Source: Sorghum bicolor (taxonomy: Eukaryota; Streptophyta; Magnoliopsida; Poales; Poaceae). From it: 64,000 bases of DNA. Shown here piece after piece: positions 57,404-64,000 of this stretch. Every line of letters starts with the position of its first letter. The stretch's first letter is position 1. The stretch lies in assembly GCF_000003195.3 (NCBI RefSeq), contig NC_012873.2:6347894-6411893 (forward strand), given 5' to 3'. The notes under the pieces were generated by a model, which was not told the DNA's origin, ran no database searches, and saw nothing but the letters and a program-made list of their open reading frames with translations. The position numbers and the translations under genes were made by a program.

Positions 57404-60048
57404 ATTGTCTTCCTTTCTATGCTTCTTTCTTCACTCTTGTACCGCTGCTATGCCATGTTCCCAATGCAAGAATTAGACAATAGTCAGTGAATGTTTGTGC
57501 CTGAGCAGCACGGATACGAATACAGATATTGGGACGTTTACACTGATATGGCATTGTTCCCAGAAAAAAAACCCAATAAGCAGATACAGTACGTCTTAGT
57601 ATTTGTTTAATAAATAAATAATAGTGCAGATAGCAGTCTACTTAATTTCTACTATTACATAACACAGGTAGTGTCAAATTTATTGAAACTATAAAGGGCA
57701 TTAGGGCAGTGCAGGACTGCAGGTTTGAGTTCAAGCTACTTCATCCCCACTGCCTCGTTCTCCTCCACAATAGCAGCCTCTTGGGGGAGCAGGAAATCAA
57801 AGAGGAAAAAAATAATTAAAGAACAAGTGGACGGTTCAGAATCGGGAAAAAGAAATGATGAAAACAAATTCACTACAAGCTGGATCAAATTAGGAAGAAA
57901 GAAAACAATCCAGAGGAGAACGGGAAACCCACCGGAGATTGCGCTTGTGGCGGCGGGCGGGCAGGTGGATGGAGGCGGCGCTCCTGTGTGCTGCGTGTCG
58001 GGCGTCCGCGCTCGTCCTTCCCAGCAGCGCCTCGTCACGGAGGGCCGGCGCTTACGCTTGCTGAGTCTGCCGTTGCCGCTCCTCACTCCTCTTTGCCGGC
58101 GGCGGCGCTCGTGCGGGGGCGGGGCGCCGAATGCGTTTGCCCTCTGGGCGTCCAGGGTCGAGAGCTGCTGAACTGGAACGGGATGGGGACTGGAGGCTGC
58201 TCTGTGGGCCGGGCCGGGCCGCGTCTGCAGAATAAGCAAATGCGTGTCGGCGGCCCACGTATTGATTTTTTTTTCTGTCACCTGCCCGAGAGGTGCTGAC
58301 GACAGTGACGAACGCCCCCTCCCTCCATTTTCTTTCTCGGATCACCCTTTGCCTCTGCTAGACGAGCGGCGACGGGCCGCCCCTCGCCGGGCGACGAGCA
58401 CAGCGACCTGGTACGCCGCCCCTTCTCCCTGCTTCCTGCTGTTTGCTGTGCGAAACAGAGCGACCTAGAGACCCTAATGTGAGCTATTTGTATTCGGATC
58501 TGACCTAATTATACAAGCATATACATGCCGCACTGATCTGATCCATCGACCCCCCCACGGTTCTGAGACGGTTAGATTCGGCTCTCCTTTGCCAGTGACG
58601 CGAGGTTGTTCTCAGTTGACGCCATTGGAGTTGGGGCGCAACACGCGGGTGGTTGCATTTCAGTTTGTTGGTCGAATTGGGTTTGGACTGAATTCGGAGT
58701 TCATCATGGTGTGATTCCGGGTTCATCATGGTGTGATTCCCTGTGGGATCACCAATGAACCCTCGAGTATTGCATGGCATGGGCTGGGATGCTGTGGCAA
58801 TGCCAAGAAGCTTGGATTGCAGAGTGATTGGGAAAAGGGACCAAGGACAGCGACTAGGAAGACTGTGATGGGTGCTGATTTTTATCTATTATGTACTGGG
58901 AGTGCTGGGGGCTCAGTGATGTTAGTGGATGGGTGGCTATAAATAACCAACGGCCGTGGCTAGTACATCTGTTGTCTTTATTTATCTGGAGCATAAAAGT
59001 GTTTTCCTATTTGATGTACAGGATTATGGGAGAGATATAAATATAATCTGCTTAGTGCCACTATCTCATTTAGTGAGCGGTATATTTACATGATGCATCT
59101 CTTTGGGTCACTATAAGATTTAAGGTATACGTGGAAAATGTTAATGTATACAATTCAGGGTTCTAGTTTTGGTTCTTTGGTCATTGAATCTTCAATTGCG
59201 TATTGTTCCCAAAAGGTTGTGAAGTAGCCTACTGGCTACTGGTTACAACAACAGTTTGCAATTTCTTGAATATGATTAGATTTATACTGCCATAGCTTTA
59301 ATTGCATCTCTAATTGCCATGGGTTCCTCAGCAATTTTCATAATGTTCTAATAATGTTTTACAATTGCATTGCAAGTATCCTTAATTTGTTATTCATGTA
59401 GACAGTTCCATATTACACAATCGCAAATCAAGACTCTTGTAGGTTGATGTGCATCCAAATTATCCTTTTTGTCCAACAGAAGTATGATTGGCACAGAATC
59501 ACAACAGTTCAGTAGCACTTCTACCACAATATGATTGTGTTACTGTAGACATGTTAACGATCCAATATGAGATGTAATGACGTGGAACATACTTTAGGCC
59601 TTGTTTCAATCTCAACTTTTACGAAAACTAGATTTCTTAAAAGTCGGTTTATTATTTAGAAAACCATTTGTGTTTAACATGAAGATAAGAAAACCTGCTT
59701 TCTAGTAAACTCAAAATTCCACATTTTAGCAAAATCTGCTGTGTCCTTCTATGCGGATTCATTCAATAATTCACATTGTTAACATAGCTTTGATGATGAG
59801 GATAGTTTGCATGGTCACTAACAGTGTGTCATTCATCTAACGTAAAACATATTGAGCACTTGCAATCCAAAAACATAAATGTATAAACCAACAATAACAT
59901 AATAGCTACTTTGAAACTTGTTTTTCTAAATTTCCTAATAGAAAATGTTCTCTAAGAACTGGTTTCTAATCTTGAAACCGAAGCAACCATTTATTCTGCC
60001 TGTATCCTTAAATGACTTGCTGTCTGACTCCTATTTTATTCAGTTACC
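57404..60048. other. Divergent 5' regions of RPAC1 and YIF1
   Basis: GC-rich block 57930-58180 is the likely RPAC1 leader exon (donor GTGGGT on the minus strand near 57933). 58270-58410 is the likely YIF1 leader exon, ending GCGACCTG before GTACGC. The 58411-60043 intron of YIF1 has no recognised element. The two promoters share roughly 100-200 bp around 58180-58280. Confidence 0.5.
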
Positions 60049-61153
60049 ATGGCAGCAATGAATACCGATATGGGAGGCTTAGGTGGCAGGCCGACAAATC
60101 AACAAGCAAATCCTTTTGGAACTGCCTTGCATGGTGCTGGGCCAGGACTGATCCGTACTGGGCTAGAAGCATATGGGGGGAGGTTTTTAGATTCAAGTTC
60201 TGAGTTTATGCAGAGCAATGTAAATTTGTACACAGGTTTCATGTTTAGAGATCAGTGTATCTATCTTGGAACTAGAAAGGCTAAACCTCACTCTATTTTT
60301 GTCAGATAACACAATATTTGTCCGACCCTCAGTACTACTTTCAAGTCAACAGCCAGTATGTGAGGAACAAACTGAAGGTCATCTTGTTCCCTTTCTTGCA
60401 CAGGGTAAAGGGCTGATGACCTTTTGTTTATCTCTGCAGGATTTTGCATATTGTGCTTTTGTGAAGTCTCATAATATATGCCTGACCTTTACTGTCTTCC
60501 TTAAGGGTCACTGGACAAGAATAACTGAACCAGTAGGAGGAAGGCTGTCCTACAAACCTCCAGTCCAGGATATCAATGCACCGGACTTGTACATCCCTTT
60601 GATGGCATTTGGCACCTACATTGTAGTTGCTGGGTACGCCTTGGGTGTTCTTGGAAGGTAAATACTCTTTGATTGACTTCTTTTGTTCCTTCTGGAGTTA
60701 GAGAAGAACATTGTATTAGCAGCACACAAGGATTGGTGATTCACCTTGAGGCACATTGCTTTGTGATGCAGGTTTACCCCTGAGGCACTGACCCTACAGT
60801 TCTCTAAAGGGATACTTGGCTGGTTTCTGCAAGTCATCCTCATCAAAGGTCTGCTCTACTCCCTGGGCAGCAGTGAAGCTCCATTGCTGGACATTGTGGC
60901 ATATGCTGGATATGGTTTCGCTGGCACTTCCCTTGCAATGCTGGCCCGCATCTTCTGGAGCTATCTGTATTACTTCATCATGCCATGGTTCTGCATCTGC
61001 ACGGGAGTCTTCCTTGTGAAGACCATGAAGAGGGTTCTTCTGGGCGGGCCAAGGAGCTACGAGAGACACCCCAGCCGGAACCACTACTTCCTGCTCTTCT
61101 TGGCGGTTGTGCAATTCCCTATGCTGTTCTGGCTCGGCAACATCAGTGGCTGA
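60049..61153 (+). CDS. YIF1: YIF1 family protein (Yip1-interacting factor)
   Basis: Four coding exons: 60049-60219, 60306-60404, 60506-60657, 60772-61153; 804 nt, 267 aa, the usual YIF1 length. YIF1 is an integral membrane protein of the early Golgi/COPII vesicles that pairs with YIP1 in ER-to-Golgi transport. The N-terminal ~110 residues face the cytosol ([14 protein letters not shown], then [28 protein letters not shown]); the C-terminal half contains about five hydrophobic segments ([92 protein letters not shown]). The start ATG comes six bases after an ATTCAG acceptor. Confidence 0.93.
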
Positions 61154-62123
61154 TCTATGATCCTATGGTCGGGCCACGAACATCATTTCTGAGAGGCTGC
61201 TGAGCAGAATAGACATGTGGTACTTCTTACTTGCTGATGTATCTTAGGTTATCGTGGAGATGGTACAGAACTATTAGCTGTGGATATCTGGGCAAGCAAA
61301 TGAAAAGACGCGAGTACCTCCTGTTTCTGTTGGAGAAGCAAATGAAGACGTGAGTACCACCTGTTTCTGTTGGAGGCAAAAGTAACCATGATCGTTTGGG
61401 ATAGGATAAAGATTAACTGCTTCGCGTGTCCTCTTTGAATCTGACTTGTTTTCTATGATCATGCTACTTATCTTTCAGTTTTGGTTCGATATGTTCACGG
61501 CAGTTTTGTCTACTGATCATATGTATGTTTTGGGCGTTGTTTGGATGATCTAATTGCGTTGCTTTCCAGAGTTCAAACGTGTAGGGAGGCAGGTAGCTAG
61601 GCCTGTTTGGCAGAGATAGTGATGCTTTACCAAGTGGCAATTTCTAGGTATCTCGTGACGCTGGAAAAACCAACTTCTGCCCAACGGAACCCCTCCTCCC
61701 TTTCTTGCTAGTCAACCCAACCAAACACAGGAAACGGGGAAAAGATCAGGCACACAAAACGACTATCAGCAATCCAGCCGTGTCGCGGATCAACTTAAAA
61801 CAGAACTTCAGAGATAACCGGCATACATGCCATAACCCAAATTTGCAGTAACTATCATTTAACTCTGCCGAACAAAACGTTCAAAAAACTCAAGTGTCGG
61901 CATATAAAGATTAATCAGCAGGTCCTGATCTCTTCTGCCAGTTTTGCCGCGGATCAACTATCTGGATGTCCACCAAGTGACGGAAGATACAAAATTCTAC
62001 CGCCTGAGAGCATCTTGCTCTTGCGTTATTCATTCAACGGCCAAAAGGAAAATGACTACTTCTATAACTCCTGTTTAATTATTAACAGCGTACGTTGGGA
62101 AAAAGCAGCATTTGTGAACAGCT
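61154..62123. other. Convergent spacer YIF1/citrate synthase
   Basis: YIF1 3' UTR with a small repeat (GCAAATGAA..ACGCGAGTACC-CCTGTTTCTGTTGGA at about 61294-61335 and 61337-61376) and then the citrate synthase 3' UTR. No gene. Confidence 0.5.
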
Positions 62124-63685
62124 TCAAGCAGCCTTGTTCTTGCAGTAGTTCTCCAGCCACTCCATGGTGACACTCTTCGGCCTCTCAAGTGGCAGGCCAA
62201 GGGCACGGTCCCAGATGAGCTGCATCATAAATAATCAAACAAAATTAGTCGGCAGAATTACTAATACGAAACTATATAAAGAGAAGGAAGAAGGCAGACC
62301 TGAGATCCTATCCCCATGCTTCTCGAAACACCGAACAAGACAGTGTAATACCTGCACAGATAGTGTTCCAGACATGAGTGCTCAATCAGAACTAGGTATG
62401 CTAAGTAAAATAAAAATAAAAATAAAATAAATTGGTATCTAAATGACAAGCATAAATATACCGTGCTTCAGATAGTCCAAAGTGGTTCAGCAAAACTCCA
62501 CTGTGAGCATCAACATTCGGCCAGGGGTTCTTGACCTGAGAAAACACAGGCAAGAATGGTGTTCATAACCAGTAAGCTGAAACCAAAAAAGTGGGATCAC
62601 AATCTGGCACTACATTACCTTGCCCAGCTCAGTGAGGATCGGAGGTACAACTTCATACAACTTGGACACCTGTAACCGAACATTACACTTAAAATCATTC
62701 AACTCAAGAAAGTAAATGCAATTAGATAAAAAGGTTCCAGACCGACCAATTGGAAAAGTGGATCCTCGGGCAAATGCTTCAGGGCAAACTCCCTTTGACA
62801 TGAATACCGTGGGTCCGTCTTACGCAGAACTCCATGACCAAACCCAGGAACGACCTGTGATTGAATGTAAGCAACAGTGCACACAGACCATCAGAGAGAG
62901 CACTTTCATAAACAGTCAACTCTATCAGACCTGCTGCACATCATTCAAATCTCAGTGAATTGATATAGCCTTCCTATGCGAAACAGAACTGCGTTCAAGC
63001 ATGCTCACAAACACTAGACCTCAGTGAACTGATATACCTTTCCACTCTTTAGTGTCTTCCAGACATAGTCTTTGAGTTGATCTGTTGTAACATCACTCCC
63101 AGTTTCCTCAATTACAGATTTGATCCATAGAAGCACTTCCTGCAATTTATGGTAAGTTCATACACACCACAACAGCAAGTATATAGAAATACAAGTGGCA
63201 GGAAAATGTAATTCTTCTTTCAGAGATGAGGTGCATTACATATCAAGTGAGTGACCAAGTAAAAAATAGTACTCCCTCCATCCCCAAAACAATGCACATC
63301 TTGCTTCTTCAAATAAGTTTCTTATGAAAATATATTCTATGATTAATCTAATGATACTTATTACACATCCCAAATACTATTAGTTTTTTTATATATGTTT
63401 GGTCAAACTTAAAAAGTTTGACTCCTCAAAAAAACGAGACATGTACTCTTTTGGGCGAAAGGAGTAAAATGGGTGCAAGTGGGGCCAGGGGTGGGAATTT
63501 TTTCATGGAAACCTTTTTTTTCAAAATCCACAAGTAAAACAAAGCACAAGGCGGAGATTAAGTACCAGATCAGATCTAGTATGTCAAACTGAGCATACCT
63601 GATTTGCAAGGCCATGCAGCGGCCCAGCTAACCCATTCAGAGCTGCTGCGAAAGAAAGATAAGGATCTGACAGAGCACTCCCAAC
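62124..63685 (-). CDS. CSY4: Mitochondrial citrate synthase, C-terminal part
   Basis: Seven 3' exons in transcript order: 63685-63599, 63139-63038, 62854-62747, 62669-62619, 62535-62462, 62351-62300, 62219-62124; the first begins at an intron acceptor, so the N-terminal half lies right of the window. Citrate synthase condenses acetyl-CoA with oxaloacetate in the tricarboxylic acid cycle. All three catalytic residues of the family are visible: His in GPLHGLANQ, His in PGFGHGVLR, and Asp in [10 protein letters not shown]. It follows plant mitochondrial (CSY4 type) rather than peroxisomal enzymes, by [21 protein letters not shown]. The C-terminus ends KNKAA. One donor, GTCGGT at 62746, is weak but is supported by protein continuity (QLVSKLY). 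Confidence 0.93.
63272..63464. mobile_element. Stowaway MITE in citrate synthase intron
   Basis: Ends CTCCCTCCATCCCCAAAA and (other strand) CTCCTTTCGCCCAAAA, 193 bp, AT-rich, flanked by TA on each side. Typical Tc1/mariner-derived element. Confidence 0.85.
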
Positions 63686-64000
63686 CTGCATGTGAATGAC
63701 CACCATGAGACAGAAGATAAAGTTAAAGCCTAGGACATGGCAAAAAAAACACCAGCAGCTAGCAGGTTGCAAGCAATTATAGGATTAAAATGGCCAGTGT
63801 CGAACAGCTCTACTCCAACCTAGATGAAACTGTGAATTAAGAGCACACAATAAATATACTTCTACAACTACAATGATCCATGGGTGGCGTTGATCTCTGT
63901 TAGTGTGCAGGCAGTGGAAATGCTGGTGGTAGCCTTAGTATGCTATCTCTTAGATGTCTGGTTCTTCCTTCTTGTAGTTTCTAATCACTCTGTATGAATC
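63686..64000 (-). other. Citrate synthase intron, continues off window
   Basis: No exon recognised; the next upstream coding exon is expected beyond 64000. Confidence 0.5.

Noticed and set aside
57736..58345. ORFs in the RPAC1/YIF1 intergenic block
   Set aside because: GC-rich leader sequence of two divergent genes, open by composition on both strands.

Overview
The window is nuclear DNA of a grass. The genes are intron-rich plant genes with GT/AG junctions and GC-rich first exons. The spaces between them hold grass transposon families: Ty3/gypsy, CACTA, Tourist, Stowaway, hAT, Mutator-like and LINE. Several copies of the MITE that begins GGCCTTGTTTAGTTC suggest Sorghum or another Andropogoneae; the species is an inference. 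I see no bacterial, organellar, tRNA, rRNA or CRISPR feature.

Left third (1-17.7 kb), repeat-rich. A minus-strand Ty3/gypsy element of Tekay/RIRE3-like layout (gag-protease, an extra upstream ORF, primer-binding site and a ~3-kb 5' LTR) lies inside the subterminal repeats of a CACTA transposon that ends at 7028. Next come decayed elements: a TGACG-rich transposon end at ~10.44 kb, a Helitron-like end, three 60-bp tandem repeats, a probable large LTR relic and a Stowaway MITE.

Right two thirds, a gene island. In order: a 141-aa coiled-coil protein of unknown function (+); a truncated Reina-like retrotransposon between two apparently identical 931-bp direct repeats; a BUBR1/Mad3-like spindle checkpoint gene (+, 11 exons, 405 aa); a small basic protein (+); a BIG-type Sec7 ARF-GEF (-, 11 exons, 1695 aa); Mediator MED18 (+, 217 aa); bZIP60, the IRE1-spliced ER-stress factor (-, 301 aa unspliced); a SWI3A-like SWI/SNF subunit (+, 498 aa); RPAC1, shared by RNA polymerases I and III (-, 370 aa); YIF1 (+, 267 aa); and the 3' half of mitochondrial citrate synthase (-), which runs off the right edge. 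I assembled exons by hand from GT/AG sites and protein continuity. In every multi-exon model the phases add up to an open frame. The genes belong to unrelated housekeeping pathways and do not form one system.

The most unusual structure is at 18187-23084. A 5' fragment of an LTR retrotransposon has one intact LTR end and one broken end in RNase H, and it is flanked by a 931-bp duplication rather than the usual ~5-bp one. The duplication holds the 3' end of one gene and the promoter of the next. Also notable: an IRE1 hairpin in bZIP60 that forms only across the exon 2/3 junction, two adjoining Tourist MITEs just upstream of that gene, a MULE with a 9-bp target duplication in the MED18 leader intron, a 250-bp hairpin in BIG intron 1, an hAT element with an 8-bp duplication in a SWI3A intron, and a solo LTR in an RPAC1 intron. 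I did not find a clearly novel multi-gene system.
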